Assembly: GCF_014489845.1 (NCBI RefSeq) | Contig: NZ_JABURY010000010.1 | Coordinates: 1 to 64,000 of the forward strand | Length of the DNA stretch: 64,000 nucleotides | From: Frischella japonica | Lineage (GTDB): Bacteria > Pseudomonadota > Gammaproteobacteria > Enterobacterales > Orbaceae | Reading direction: 5' to 3' | Part shown: positions 40,949-51,568 of the stretch, piece by piece | Numbering within the stretch: position 1 is the first letter of the stretch | Layout: each line of letters begins with the position of its first letter | Translations under genes and position numbers: made by a program | The notes under the pieces: generated by a model | Seen by the model: only the letters and a program-made list of their open reading frames with translations | Told to the model about the DNA's origin: nothing | The model's database searches: none

Positions 40949-42967
40949 ATGAAGGATAATTTTCGTCATTTAATTGTGATACAAGGTGATGAAAATCGAA
41001 TACAACAACAGTTAATGACGATTTGTCAAAAAATTGTCGATGATTGGGTTATTATCACGGAACACCCCGAACTTGCCAAACTATCTTTTAATAGCCTGCA
41101 TCCGAAAGAGGCAAAACAACTTTTGGGTAGAGAGTTCACTCATGCTATTTTTGATGCCCGACAAATGTTTAATTTAGATGCTTTTGCTGTTTTAAGTGGC
41201 ACATTAACTGCTGGCAGCATTTTGCTGTTATTATTACCCCATCATTGGTATCATTGGTTGGATCAAGATAGTTTACGCTGGAATGATGATGTGAAACCAA
41301 AATCAGTACCGCATTTTGTAAGTCATTTATTGCACTCAATTAGTTATCATCATCAAAGCTATCCAAGTCATTGTCATTTGTTGACAGATAAGCAGTTACA
41401 AAGCCCACAAGGATTAATCGGTATAATTAAAGCTAATCAGTTCAAGCATAATGTTTTGGGGGAATTTGCTAATAATACTGAACAAAGCGACATACTACAT
41501 CAACTATTAAGTAATGCTGACGATATAGCATTATTAACCGCTAAAAGAGGTCGTGGTAAATCGGCGTTAGCTGGTATGTTCTGTCATCATCGTCGATGTT
41601 GGGTTACTGCACCTAATAAAAACGCTGTAACAACATTGCTGAAATTCGCGCCAGATGAGACGATCTTTTTTGCACCAGATGAACTTATTTTACATCTTAA
41701 TTATTCAACTGATCGCCCAGACTGGCTAGTCATTGATGAGGCAGCAATGATTCCGTTACCGCTGCTATATCAATTATTAAATCAGTCTTATCGCATTTTG
41801 TTAACCTCTACGATTGATGGTTATGAAGGTACTGGACAAGGGCTATTATTAAAGTTATTTAAACAAATAAGTAAAACTAAACTTACTCATCATTATCGGT
41901 TGTATAACCCCATAAGATGGGCTCATAATGATCCTTTAGAAATCTTTACTGATCAGCTTATTGTCGCGGATCAATATAAAGCCAGTCATACTGTCACGAA
42001 TGATGAAGTAATGATAAAACCATTACCACAAGCTCAGTTAGTAAGTTCATCTGAGTTATTGGCGCAATATTTTGGTTTACTTAAGAGTGCGCATTACCGT
42101 ACAACGTTGCTTGACTTACGTCGCATTCTTGATGCCAATCATCTTCATTTATATGTTGCGATGTTAGCTCACAATATTATTGGTGCATTAGTAGTGATAG
42201 AAGAGGGAGGATTAACTGATGTATTAGTAGAAGATATTATTCGAGGTTTTCGCCGACCACGAGGTAATTTGGTGGCGCAGTCGTTAGTTGCCCACGCAGG
42301 TGAACGACAGGCCGCGGTATGCAAGTCTTTGCGGATTAATCGCATTGCCTTAGCGGAAAATCATCGTCAGCAGGGGATTGGAACACAAATGATAAAGCAT
42401 CTTATTCAAGATCCCCAAACAAATTCTTATGATTACTTGTCAGTTAGTTTTGCTTATGCGTCAGATGTTGCTAATTTTTGGTTAAAATTAGGTTTTAGCA
42501 TAGTTCATATCGGTACTCATAAGGAAGCCAGTAGTGGTAGTTATGCTGTTATGGCGATGTATCCTATCACTGACAGAGCAAAACAACTCCAGAAAAGAAT
42601 GTGTCAGCGTTTAGCGCGTAATTGGTATTGGCTAAAAAATCGCATTAATCAGCCAATCTCAATTATGATAAATCATGCTCAACAATTGACACGGGACGAT
42701 AAACTTGAATTAACATTATTTGCCACAACATTATACGCTTATTCGGCAAGCTTTGCGGTATTATCGCGTTTAGCTAATCAGATTAAATCTCATAATAATA
42801 TTAAAATCAGACAGTCGGCACCAATATTATTAGCATTGTATTCTTCGGCATTTAATGAACAAAGTGTCGGCAAACAATATAGTATTTCTGGTAAACGTGA
42901 ATTAATTAAATTACTGCGACAAGAAGTTCAAGCGCTATTAAATTTTCAGGAACTATTTAATGACTAA
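40949..42967 (+). CDS. tmcA: tRNA(Met) cytidine acetyltransferase TmcA
   Basis: This 672-aa enzyme uses ATP and acetyl-CoA to make N4-acetylcytidine at the wobble base of elongator tRNA-Met, preventing misreading of AUA. It has an N-terminal DUF1726 region, a helicase-like domain with Walker A AKRGRGKSALAG (about residue 200) and Walker B VIDEAAMIPLPLL, and a GNAT acetyltransferase domain (about 385-540, RIALAENHRQQGIGTQMI). A C-terminal RNA-binding tail follows. The full E. coli length (671 aa). Its last 8 bases overlap cysZ. Confidence 0.96.
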   Translation: MKDNFRHLIVIQGDENRIQQQLMTICQKIVDDWVIITEHPELAKLSFNSLHPKEAKQLLGREFTHAIFDARQMFNLDAFAVLSGTLTAGSILLLLLPHHWYHWLDQDSLRWNDDVKPKSVPHFVSHLLHSISYHHQSYPSHCHLLTDKQLQSPQGLIGIIKANQFKHNVLGEFANNTEQSDILHQLLSNADDIALLTAKRGRGKSALAGMFCHHRRCWVTAPNKNAVTTLLKFAPDETIFFAPDELILHLNYSTDRPDWLVIDEAAMIPLPLLYQLLNQSYRILLTSTIDGYEGTGQGLLLKLFKQISKTKLTHHYRLYNPIRWAHNDPLEIFTDQLIVADQYKASHTVTNDEVMIKPLPQAQLVSSSELLAQYFGLLKSAHYRTTLLDLRRILDANHLHLYVAMLAHNIIGALVVIEEGGLTDVLVEDIIRGFRRPRGNLVAQSLVAHAGERQAAVCKSLRINRIALAENHRQQGIGTQMIKHLIQDPQTNSYDYLSVSFAYASDVANFWLKLGFSIVHIGTHKEASSGSYAVMAMYPITDRAKQLQKRMCQRLARNWYWLKNRINQPISIMINHAQQLTRDDKLELTLFATTLYAYSASFAVLSRLANQIKSHNNIKIRQSAPILLALYSSAFNEQSVGKQYSISGKRELIKLLRQEVQALLNFQELFND

Positions 42968-43691
42968 TAAACATTGTTTTCACTATTTTTTACAGGGCTA
43001 TTCACTCATTCAGATGCCAGGTATTCGTCGCTATGTTATCTTACCCATGTTAGCCAACATAATTATTATGTCCCTGATGTTCTATTGGTTTTTTGCTAAA
43101 ATATCTTCTTGGATAGATTTTGGTTTCGCTTTTTTACCTGATTGGTTGCACTGGTTAAGCTATATCATGACCCTAGTTGTAGTTGTGACAATGGCTGTCT
43201 TTTTTTGTTATTTCTTTAGTACAGTTACTAATTTTATTGCCGCGCCTTTTAATGGATTATTAGCAGAACATGTCGAAGCAATATTGACTGGTTTACCAGC
43301 ACCAGAAACGACTTTTTGGGATATTATTAAAGATATTCCCCGTATTATGAAACGGGAAATACAAAAATTAATCTATTATTTAATATGGGCTATTCCATTA
43401 CTTTTAACCTATTTTATTCCCCTATTTGGTCAAACTATTACGCCGATTATTTGGTTTATTTTTACCGCATGGATGGTTAATATTCAATATGCTGATTATG
43501 CTTTTGATAATCATAAGATAAGTTTTAATCAAATGAAGGTGCTGCTCAGTCAAGACAAACTCGATAATGTGGCATTTGGTTCATTAATTAGCTTTTTCAC
43601 TATGATTCCGTTATTAAATTTAGTTATCATGCCGATTGCTGTGTGCGGTTCCACTGCTATGTGGGTTGATCGTTATCGAGATCAAATTTGA
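42960..43691 (+). CDS. cysZ: Sulfate transporter CysZ
   Basis: This 243-aa polytopic inner-membrane protein matches E. coli CysZ (253 aa). It has the conserved WLHWLSY segment, YFFSTVTNFIAAPFNGLLAEHVEA and the central DIPRIMKREIQK. IQYADYAFDNHK and FTMIPLLNLVIMPIAVCGSTAMWVD follow. It is a channel for sulfate uptake feeding cysteine synthesis. Its ATG lies within the last codons of tmcA (ATGACTAA overlap), implying translational coupling; the usual partner cysK is not next to it. Confidence 0.94.
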   Translation: MTNKHCFHYFLQGYSLIQMPGIRRYVILPMLANIIIMSLMFYWFFAKISSWIDFGFAFLPDWLHWLSYIMTLVVVVTMAVFFCYFFSTVTNFIAAPFNGLLAEHVEAILTGLPAPETTFWDIIKDIPRIMKREIQKLIYYLIWAIPLLLTYFIPLFGQTITPIIWFIFTAWMVNIQYADYAFDNHKISFNQMKVLLSQDKLDNVAFGSLISFFTMIPLLNLVIMPIAVCGSTAMWVDRYRDQI

Positions 43692-43997
43692 ATCACTTTA
43701 ACGCATTTTTTGATTTTTATCAGCTTAATTATTTTATTGATTAAAAAAGTGTTAATAAATCGGTTACTGGAAATTTGATGATTATGATAGCCTAAAATTA
43801 TCTAAAGAGGCTGAGTTTTGATAATGGAAAATAGTTCGATAATTTGTTTATATCTATCGCAGATATTACGCCATATTTTAATTGAATTTACGATCAATAT
43901 ATTTCCTGAGATGTTGATATGACGCACAAACTGAATTATGAAATGGACATTATAATAATTTGATAAAACATAATTCAGTGTTGCTGAAATTTTTTTA
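43692..43997. other. Spacer between convergent cysZ and mmuM
   Basis: 306 AT-rich bases. No gene, and no strong terminator hairpin was recognised. Confidence 0.4.
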
Positions 43998-44933
43998 TTA
44001 TCGATTTAGTTCCTCGACTAACCGGCGAATATCTTCAGGTGTCGTGCGGCAGCATCCACCAATCAACTTAGCCCCATTTTCTTGCCATTCTCTTACTTGG
44101 TTACTTAACGTAAGATGATGATCGTTAACTGACCAAGTTTTGGTATTAGCATCATATAGCTCGCCAGAGTTAGGATAAACAACTAATGGTTTAGCAGTGA
44201 ACTGATTAAATGTTTTTAATGCACTCGTAACTTTGTCTAAAGCGATACAGTTTACTCCCATGAAAATGACTTGATCGATAGTGTTTAACCACTCGATGAC
44301 GTGTTTTAATGGCGTGCCATCGCTTAAATGTTGACTATCTTTCAAAGTAAATGAAACCCAGCAAGGCATCGTTGGGTATTGTTTAATAATGTCAATTAAC
44401 ACTTTGATTTCTGTGAAAGATGGCATTGTTTCACAAGCCAAAATATCAACGCCAGCTTCAATTAAAGTGTTGATTCGATCAATATGAAAAAGGGTCATTT
44501 CTTGATCACTTAACGCATAGTTACCGGTATATTCGGAACCGTCAGCTAAATAAGCGCCATATGGTCCGACCGAACCAGCAATGACTAATGGTCTTGATGT
44601 AGCGTGTTGTTGTAAATAAATTGTTTTAGCGCGTTGCGCTAAAATTACACTTCTTTTGATTAATTCGATCGCCTCTAATGGTGATAGACCACGTTTTGCA
44701 AATCCCAAAGGTGTTGCTTGATAACTTGCCGTTATTGCGCAATCGGCACCAGCGTTAAAGTAATCATAATGAACAGCACTTATTAGGTGAGGTTGCTCAA
44801 TTAATATTTTAGCTGACCAGAGTGCATCATTAAGATCACATCCGCGATTTTGCAATTCAGTGGCAAGAGCGCCATCGATGACGGCATAGCCCTTATGATC
44901 GATTTGCCATTGAAAAGGATTAATCATCTGCAT
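43998..44933 (-). CDS. mmuM: Homocysteine S-methyltransferase
   Basis: This 311-aa zinc enzyme (E. coli MmuM is 310 aa) transfers a methyl group from S-methylmethionine, or from S-adenosylmethionine, to homocysteine, giving methionine. The zinc ligands are the cysteine in GVNCIA and the pair in [23 protein letters not shown] marks the N-terminal barrel. ATG 44933 follows AAGGA by 8 bases and overlaps the end of mmuP by 14 bases, so the two are translationally coupled. The longer in-frame start at 44993 lies deep inside mmuP and is unlikely. Confidence 0.95.
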   Translation of the reverse strand: MQMINPFQWQIDHKGYAVIDGALATELQNRGCDLNDALWSAKILIEQPHLISAVHYDYFNAGADCAITASYQATPLGFAKRGLSPLEAIELIKRSVILAQRAKTIYLQQHATSRPLVIAGSVGPYGAYLADGSEYTGNYALSDQEMTLFHIDRINTLIEAGVDILACETMPSFTEIKVLIDIIKQYPTMPCWVSFTLKDSQHLSDGTPLKHVIEWLNTIDQVIFMGVNCIALDKVTSALKTFNQFTAKPLVVYPNSGELYDANTKTWSVNDHHLTLSNQVREWQENGAKLIGGCCRTTPEDIRRLVEELNR

Positions 44934-46350
44934 TAGTTTTTTCCTTCGATTTTTTATAGTTATTCGTAATTTGGTAAGCAATATAACAGGCAATTACAAA
45001 AGGGATGCCACAATAAAGTGCAATGCGTTGCTCGGGATCAAATGCCAGTCCAATACATGCAATTAAGCACATTATAGCGCCGAGAATAGGTACATAAGGA
45101 TAAAAAGGCGCTTTGTATTTTAAAGCGGATAATGGTTTACCTGAACGAATATAGTCACGCCTAAAAAAGAAATGTGAGGCACAGATACTCAACCATACGG
45201 CTACAACAGCAAATCCAGAAATAGCATTCAATGCGACAAATACTGTGTTAGGTGCGACAAAGCTGGTAAATAATGCAAACAATCCGCCAATCATACTTAT
45301 ACTTAGAGCGATAATTGGTACACCATTTTTTGATAGTTTAGTAAAATAGCTGGGTAAAATACCTTGATTCGATAATGACCATAACATTCTTCCTGACGCA
45401 TATAGACCAGAATTGGCTGCCGACAAAATTGCCGTTAGAATGACAAAGTTCAAAATATCAGCAGCATAGGGTAGGCCGATATTATCAAAAACTTGCACAA
45501 AAGGGCTCTCTATGACACCGGCCTGGTTCATCGGTAATAACGCAGATAAAACGATCACCGTACCGATAAAAAAAATGATTAATCGTATAATTGTGGTTTT
45601 TATTGCTAAAGGAATGGTTTTTTCAGGATTAACCGTTTCACCGGCAGCAATACCGATTAATTCAGTACCAGAGAAAGAAAAATTAACGGCAACCATGGTC
45701 ATGATAATCGGAATAATACCATTTGGAAACCAACCAGAACTGGTTAGATTAGTGAAGAAGGGGGCGGATGAACCGTCTTTCATCGGTATAAAGCCAAAAA
45801 TGGTTGCCGTCCCTGCAACAATAAATATAATAATTGTTAAGACTTTGATCAATGAAAACCAGAATTCACTTTCCGCAAAAAAGCGAGTGGTAATGATATT
45901 TAAAGTAAAAATCACACAGCAAAAAAATAGGCACCATATCCAATCTTCAATACCGGGAAACCAATGCCGCATACACATAGCAGCCCCAGTAAAACTAGAA
46001 CCTAATGCCACAGTCCAGGTTAACCAATATAACCACGCTACAGTATAACCCGTGGCAGGACTAATATAACGGCTGGCATAAGTATGAAATGCCCCAGTTT
46101 CAGGCATAGAAACTGCCAATTCACCAAGACATAACATAACTAAGTATACCACTAAGGCACCAATTAAATAAGCGAGAACAGTGCCAGCTGGACCAGCTTC
46201 GCTAATAATATAGCCGGTATTGAAAAACAGACCAGTACCAATCACACCGCCCAGTGATAACATCACTAAATGGCGTGTTTTCATGGTGCGCTGAAAATGG
46301 TTCTGTGATTGCTTTTGATCGGGGGTTTGTGATTTTTGATAGTTTTCCAT
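44920..46350 (-). CDS. mmuP: S-methylmethionine permease
   Basis: This 476-aa, 12-helix amino acid-polyamine-organocation transporter matches E. coli MmuP along its length. It has [29 protein letters not shown] at the start, [28 protein letters not shown] and [15 protein letters not shown]. It imports S-methylmethionine, a plant compound, for mmuM. The ATG at 46350 aligns with the family. A GTG 12 bases upstream is possible. No MetJ box was recognised upstream. Confidence 0.92.
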   Translation of the reverse strand: MENYQKSQTPDQKQSQNHFQRTMKTRHLVMLSLGGVIGTGLFFNTGYIISEAGPAGTVLAYLIGALVVYLVMLCLGELAVSMPETGAFHTYASRYISPATGYTVAWLYWLTWTVALGSSFTGAAMCMRHWFPGIEDWIWCLFFCCVIFTLNIITTRFFAESEFWFSLIKVLTIIIFIVAGTATIFGFIPMKDGSSAPFFTNLTSSGWFPNGIIPIIMTMVAVNFSFSGTELIGIAAGETVNPEKTIPLAIKTTIIRLIIFFIGTVIVLSALLPMNQAGVIESPFVQVFDNIGLPYAADILNFVILTAILSAANSGLYASGRMLWSLSNQGILPSYFTKLSKNGVPIIALSISMIGGLFALFTSFVAPNTVFVALNAISGFAVVAVWLSICASHFFFRRDYIRSGKPLSALKYKAPFYPYVPILGAIMCLIACIGLAFDPEQRIALYCGIPFVIACYIAYQITNNYKKSKEKTNADD

Positions 46351-46560
46351 TATGATACCCACACAACTAAAATGTTTATTATATTAACAACATCCACTAA
46401 TAAAACAAAATGAATTTAACGAGTTATAATAAGTCCTGAACTGAAATGTAAGCAGTAGTTGTATTTTGTCCTAAATCACGTTAATTTGTTCTATGTTTAC
46501 TCAATAAACACCGATCGAATGATTTTAAATGCTTAATTTATTGAATTAGAGGAATCTAGA

Positions 46561-47475
46561 ATGGTATTTGATATTGTTAGTGATATTCATGGACAGGTCA
46601 AAAAATTACAATATTTATTAGCAAAATTAGGTTATTGTCAATCTGATCAAGGTTATTGCCATACTGAATATAAAATGATTTTCGTTGGTGATCTTATTGA
46701 TCGAGGTGACTACCAATTAGAAACCTTAAATTTAGTTAAGGATATGGTTGATAATCAAAATGCCTATGTCATTATGGGTAACCATGAGTTTAATGCCATT
46801 GGATGGGTAACACCTGATCAACAACAACCAGGTGATTTTTTACGAGAACATAATGTAACACATCGTAAACAACACCAAATATTTCTCAAACAATTACAGG
46901 AAAATAGCCATCAGCATATCTATTGGATTAACTGGTTTAAATCACTACCACTATTTTTGGACTTAGAACAGATACGGGTAATTCATGCATGTTGGGATAA
47001 TTATATTATTGACCAAATCAAACCTTATCTTAATGAAAAAAATTGTTTGTTAGCTTCTGTTTTTCAAAATGCATTTAATAAACAGCATCCTTTATATGAT
47101 TATTGTGAAATCTTATTAAAAGGCAAAGAAATTACCTTACCTGATGGTGTATATTACTCAGATAAAGAAGGTACGAGACGACATAAATCACGTATCAAAT
47201 GGTGGTTGGAAACAGCGCAAACGTTGCAACAACTTTGTTTGCTTCCAGATGATGAAAAAATTGCTGAATTGGGATTGAAAATTAATTTTCAATCAGAAGG
47301 TTATCATGATACTAAACCAGTTTTTTTTGGGCATTATTGGTTAAGCGGAAAACCGATTGTCCAGACTCCTAAATTGGCATGTGTTGATTATTCTGCAGCG
47401 TTACCGAATGGTAAATTAGTCGCTTATCGTTGGCAAGGCGAATCTAGCTTAATTAGTGAGCATTTTATCTATTAA
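46561..47475 (+). CDS. PPP-family metallophosphoesterase
   Basis: This 304-aa calcineurin-like phosphatase has the three metal-binding blocks: SDIHG (D8, H10), VGDLIDRGD and MGNHEFNAIGW. FGHYWLSGKP and CVDYSAALPNGKLVAYRW in the C-terminal part are the ApaH/PrpA-like later blocks. The substrate is uncertain: a protein serine/threonine phosphatase or a dinucleotide phosphatase are both possible. It is longer than PrpA (about 218 aa) and unlike ApaH in the middle. GAGGAA precedes the ATG. It stands alone before pyc. Confidence 0.88.
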   Translation: MVFDIVSDIHGQVKKLQYLLAKLGYCQSDQGYCHTEYKMIFVGDLIDRGDYQLETLNLVKDMVDNQNAYVIMGNHEFNAIGWVTPDQQQPGDFLREHNVTHRKQHQIFLKQLQENSHQHIYWINWFKSLPLFLDLEQIRVIHACWDNYIIDQIKPYLNEKNCLLASVFQNAFNKQHPLYDYCEILLKGKEITLPDGVYYSDKEGTRRHKSRIKWWLETAQTLQQLCLLPDDEKIAELGLKINFQSEGYHDTKPVFFGHYWLSGKPIVQTPKLACVDYSAALPNGKLVAYRWQGESSLISEHFIY

Positions 47476-47576
47476 AATTTATTCTCTTCTTATAGCTCAA
47501 TAACCTTAACAACAATAACCGTTTTTTATGTTATTGAGTACATTTATTACTTTGAGTAATACCTTTATAGAACTGA

Positions 47577-47605
47577 TTGTCTAATAAACGTGCATTACGT
47601 ATACT
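47577..47605 (+). promoter_or_regulatory. Sigma-70 promoter for pyruvate carboxylase
   Basis: TTGTCT (47577-47582) and TATACT (47600-47605) are separated by exactly 17 bases, leaving an untranslated leader of about 80 bases before the pyc ATG. Confidence 0.6.
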
Positions 47606-47692
47606 CTAAAATATTGTTTAAATTTATCGCAAGTTATGCATTTGCTTGTGTTACCCTTCTAATCATTTATCGAAAATAACAATAGAGGTCAT

Positions 47693-50600
47693 ATGAAAGA
47701 GATTCGCAGTATTTTAGTCGCTAATCGCAGTGAAATTGCGATCCGTATTTTTCGAGCTGCTTATGAATTAGGTATTCGTACCGTAGGTATTTTTTCGTTT
47801 GAAGATCGGCTGGCATTGCATCGTTTAAAAGCTGATGAATCTTATTTGGTTGGTAAAGGTAAAAAACCAATCGAAGCTTATTTAGATATTGACGATATTA
47901 TTCGTATTGCTAAGGAAGCTAACGTTGATGCTATTCATCCTGGCTATGGGTTTTTGTCAGAAAATCCCGATTTTGCTGATGCCTGTGAAAAAGCGGGCAT
48001 TGCTTTTATTGGACCGAAAGGCGATGTAATGCGTAATCTTGGTAATAAAATTGCTGCTCGCCATATGGCTGAAGTGGCTAATGTTCCTGTGGTACCAGCC
48101 ACAGGGGCATTACCAGAAGATATTGATCAAGTCAAAAAAATGGCCAATGCCATTGGTTATCCATTTATGCTTAAAGCAAGTTGGGGCGGTGGTGGTCGAG
48201 GGATGCGTATTGTCGAAAATGAATCAGAACTTGAACCGGCTATCAATGTTGCTCGTCGAGAAGCCAAAGCAGCATTTGGCAATGATGAGGTATTTTTAGA
48301 AAAATTAGTTCGCCGAGCACGTCATGTTGAAGTACAAGTTTTGGCAGATACTCACGGTAATACCGTTCATCTGTTTGAACGTGATTGTACGGTACAAAGA
48401 CGAAATCAGAAGGTCGTCGAAAGAGCTCCAGCACCCTATTTTAATGCCGAACAACGTGAAGCATTATGTCAGGCAGCATTACGATTAGTGAAAGCCGCGA
48501 ATTATACCCATGCGGGGACTGTTGAGTTTTTATATGATGTTGATGAAGCTAAATTTTATTTTATCGAAGTCAATCCACGTATTCAGGTTGAACATACCGT
48601 TACGGAAGAAGTTACGGGTATTGATATTGTGAAAGCGCAAATTCGCATTACTGAAGGTTACCAAATTGGTGATGAAAAAAGTTATGTTCCTAAGCAAGAG
48701 AATATTCAACTGCATGGGCATGCCTTACAGTGTCGAGTGACCACTGAGAATCCGGAAAATCATTTCACGCCTGATTATGGGCGGATTTCAGTATATCGCA
48801 GTGCTTCGGGTAACGGCATCCGCTTGGATGCGGGAACTGCCTACACCGGTGCTGTGATTTCACCTTATTATGATTCACTATTAGTTAAAGTGACAGCTAA
48901 AGGGCGAAGTGTTGAAGAAGCTACCTCAACGATGGCAAGAGCCCTACGTGAGTTTCGGATTCGAGGTTTGGCAAGTAATTTACTCTTTTTACAAAATGTT
49001 ATTTTGCACCCTTCATTTAATAAGGGGGATTACACAACCCGCTTTATTGATTCAACACCGGAATTATTTAAATTTAACAAGCCTCAAGATCGTGCATCAA
49101 AGTTATTGGCATTCTTTGGAGAAGTTGCTGTTAATGGTAATCCGGAAATGAAAGGTCGTACGCTACCAAAACTACCTTTAGGTTTGCCAACATTACCACA
49201 CGTCAAATTAGATTATAACATCCCAAAAGGTTCACGGGATCGCTTACAAATGCTAGGAATTAATGGCTTTATTGATTGGATTAAAAGTAATCCCAAGGCT
49301 CTAATTACAGATACTTCGATGCGTGATGCTCATCAGTCTTTATTTGCAACACGTATGCGTAGCTATGATATGTTAGCTATTGCTCCCTATTATGCGCGCA
49401 TGCTACCAGAATTATTTTCCATAGAGTGTTGGGGGGGAGCAACGTTTGATACTGCTATGCGATTTTTAAAAGAAGATCCTTGGGAACGTTTAGTTCAATT
49501 ACGTAAGGCAATACCTAATACGCTATTACAAATGTTATTACGTTCATCAAATGCTGTAGGCTATACTAATTATGCCGATAATGTAGTGACATTTTTTGTT
49601 AAGCAAGCGGCTGAAAATGGAATTGATCTTTTCCGTGTATTCGATTCGTTGAATTGGGTTGACAATATGCGTGTTGCTATCGATGCGGTACTAGATTCTG
49701 GCAAACTATGTGAAGGGACTATTTGTTATACTGGTGATATATTTGATCCAAATAGAGCGAAATATAATTTAAATTATTATGTAAAATTGGCAAAGCAATT
49801 AGAGCAAGCCGGTGTGCATATGTTAGGTATCAAAGATATGTCAGGAGTATGTCGCCCTGAAGCTGCAAAAACGCTTGTAAAAACCTTAAAAGAAGAAGTT
49901 GCCATGCCAATACATTTTCATACACATGATACAAGTGGAATTGCCGCTTCATCAGTTTTCTCAGCGTTGGAAGCCGGTTGCGATATTGTTGATGCTGCAA
50001 TGGATGCTTTAAGTGGCATGACATCACAACCAAATTTAGGTTCAATTGTTGCTGCATTGGAACATACCCAACGTGATACTGGATTAAATCGTGAGTCATT
50101 ATTAGAAATCTCCAACTATTGGGAAGGTGTGCGCGCATTATATAAACCGTTCGATGTAAATATTGCCGGAACTTCGGATGTTTATAATCATGAAATGCCA
50201 GGGGGACAATATACCAACCTACGAGAACAAGCTCGAGCAATGGGGCTTGCAGAACGTTGGCCTGAAGTTGCCAAAGCTTATCGTGATGTCAATACTTTGT
50301 TTGGCGATATTGTTAAGGTAACACCAACCTCTAAAGTTGTTGGTGATTTGGCAATTTATATGGTTGTTAATAATCTTACAAGTGCTGATGTTGCTAATTC
50401 TGAACATGAAATTGATTTTCCTGCTTCTGTCGTATCGATGATGAGAGGTGAGTTAGGTTTTCCACCAGATGGTTTTCCAACAGCAATCCAAAATCGTATA
50501 TTAAAAGGTGAAAAACCAATTAATGGTCGAATTGGCGCCTTTTTACCTGCAGTCGATTTAGAAAAGGTTCGGTTAGAATTAGCCAATTTATTAGATAAAC

Positions 50601-51145
50601 CAGTAATAGAAATTGATGATAAACAATTAGCTGCTTATTTGATGTACCCGAAAGTTTATTTAGATTATCAAGCTTATATTCGTTGTTATGGCGATGTATC
50701 AAAGATTCCAACCAACCACTTTTTCTATGGTTTACAAAATCAAGAAGAAGTCGATATCGAAATTGAAAAAGGTAAAGTGATTGTTATTCGTCGCATTGGT
50801 AAGGCTGAAAGTGATGAGTCAGATAAAGTAAAAGTATTATTTGAAATGAATGGTCAGCCTAGAACTGTTTCAGTTCCATTAGCTGGTCGCCAACAGCAAG
50901 CAAATACCAGACTTAAAGCAGAAATCGGTAATATCAGCCATGTGGCTGCACCAATGCCAGGTATGATCGCATTATTGATGGTGAAATCTGGACAAAAAGT
51001 CCTGAAAGGCGAAGCGTTATTATCGATTGAAGCAATGAAAATGGAAACGACAATTACTGCAGAGTGTGATGGGGTGGTTAAAAATGTTTATATAAAACCA
51101 GGTAGTGTGATTGAGACTAATGATTTATTAATTGAAATTGCCTAG
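47693..51145 (+). CDS. pyc: Pyruvate carboxylase (single-chain)
   Basis: This 1150-aa biotin enzyme makes oxaloacetate from pyruvate, bicarbonate and ATP. It has an N-terminal biotin carboxylase (about 1-450, ILVANRSEIAIRIFRAA, ASWGGGGRGMR and EVNPRIQVEHTVTE). The carboxyltransferase follows (about 530-830, DTSMRDAHQSLFATRMR, LLRSSNAVGYTNY and HTHDTSG), then the allosteric/PC-tetramerisation region and a C-terminal biotinyl domain with EAMKMET near residue 1115. GAGGT precedes the ATG and a hairpin terminator follows. Most enteric relatives use phosphoenolpyruvate carboxylase for this step, so the gene is notable. It would feed aspartate and reductive succinate routes. Confidence 0.98.
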   Translation: MKEIRSILVANRSEIAIRIFRAAYELGIRTVGIFSFEDRLALHRLKADESYLVGKGKKPIEAYLDIDDIIRIAKEANVDAIHPGYGFLSENPDFADACEKAGIAFIGPKGDVMRNLGNKIAARHMAEVANVPVVPATGALPEDIDQVKKMANAIGYPFMLKASWGGGGRGMRIVENESELEPAINVARREAKAAFGNDEVFLEKLVRRARHVEVQVLADTHGNTVHLFERDCTVQRRNQKVVERAPAPYFNAEQREALCQAALRLVKAANYTHAGTVEFLYDVDEAKFYFIEVNPRIQVEHTVTEEVTGIDIVKAQIRITEGYQIGDEKSYVPKQENIQLHGHALQCRVTTENPENHFTPDYGRISVYRSASGNGIRLDAGTAYTGAVISPYYDSLLVKVTAKGRSVEEATSTMARALREFRIRGLASNLLFLQNVILHPSFNKGDYTTRFIDSTPELFKFNKPQDRASKLLAFFGEVAVNGNPEMKGRTLPKLPLGLPTLPHVKLDYNIPKGSRDRLQMLGINGFIDWIKSNPKALITDTSMRDAHQSLFATRMRSYDMLAIAPYYARMLPELFSIECWGGATFDTAMRFLKEDPWERLVQLRKAIPNTLLQMLLRSSNAVGYTNYADNVVTFFVKQAAENGIDLFRVFDSLNWVDNMRVAIDAVLDSGKLCEGTICYTGDIFDPNRAKYNLNYYVKLAKQLEQAGVHMLGIKDMSGVCRPEAAKTLVKTLKEEVAMPIHFHTHDTSGIAASSVFSALEAGCDIVDAAMDALSGMTSQPNLGSIVAALEHTQRDTGLNRESLLEISNYWEGVRALYKPFDVNIAGTSDVYNHEMPGGQYTNLREQARAMGLAERWPEVAKAYRDVNTLFGDIVKVTPTSKVVGDLAIYMVVNNLTSADVANSEHEIDFPASVVSMMRGELGFPPDGFPTAIQNRILKGEKPINGRIGAFLPAVDLEKVRLELANLLDKPVIEIDDKQLAAYLMYPKVYLDYQAYIRCYGDVSKIPTNHFFYGLQNQEEVDIEIEKGKVIVIRRIGKAESDESDKVKVLFEMNGQPRTVSVPLAGRQQQANTRLKAEIGNISHVAAPMPGMIALLMVKSGQKVLKGEALLSIEAMKMETTITAECDGVVKNVYIKPGSVIETNDLLIEIA

Positions 51146-51170
51146 CTGAAAACAATAATACAAGCTTAAT

Positions 51171-51200
51171 AGCCGTTCGTAACCGATCGGCTGTTTTTTT
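51171..51200 (+). terminator. pyc terminator
   Basis: The stem AGCCG-T-TCG / CGA-T-CGGCT has one T-T mismatch and a TAAC loop. It is followed by G and seven T's, 25 bases after the stop. Confidence 0.88.
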
Positions 51201-51568
51201 ACTGATCAATTAATTTAAATCAACACGTTAAACATTTCGATCATTATTAAATTCCCATAGTGGGTTAAGATTTATTCATGTTAAAAAACGTACTAAACGC
51301 TGATTTATTAATTTTACTACGTCTTGCCATTATAAATATGTGTGATAATTCTATTTCTTAAAAAAATTGAAATCCATACTACATGATGGCTGTAGTTAGC
51401 TGATACTTTTTAGATTTTTATGTTTACCAAATTTATAAACAAATTTTTGCGAAAACAATATTAATTGTTTAAAATTATATAGTTAGAAAAAAATGTTTTA
51501 GTTTTTAGTTTATTTTTTGTTAGTTTTTTGTTATATTGCCAATGGCAGAATATATCATTGGATATCAT
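51201..51568. other. Spacer upstream of zapC
   Basis: About 370 AT-rich bases with no coding frame. The zapC promoter should lie near the right end but was not pinned down. Confidence 0.4.

Noticed and set aside
45512-46048. 178-codon open frame antisense to mmuP
   Set aside because: It is a mirror of the hydrophobic codons of a real permease gene and has no independent support.
49830-50240. 136-codon open frame antisense to pyc
   Set aside because: It is entirely within pyc, its product is low in acidic residues and rich in H and L as antisense artefacts are, and no start signal is seen.
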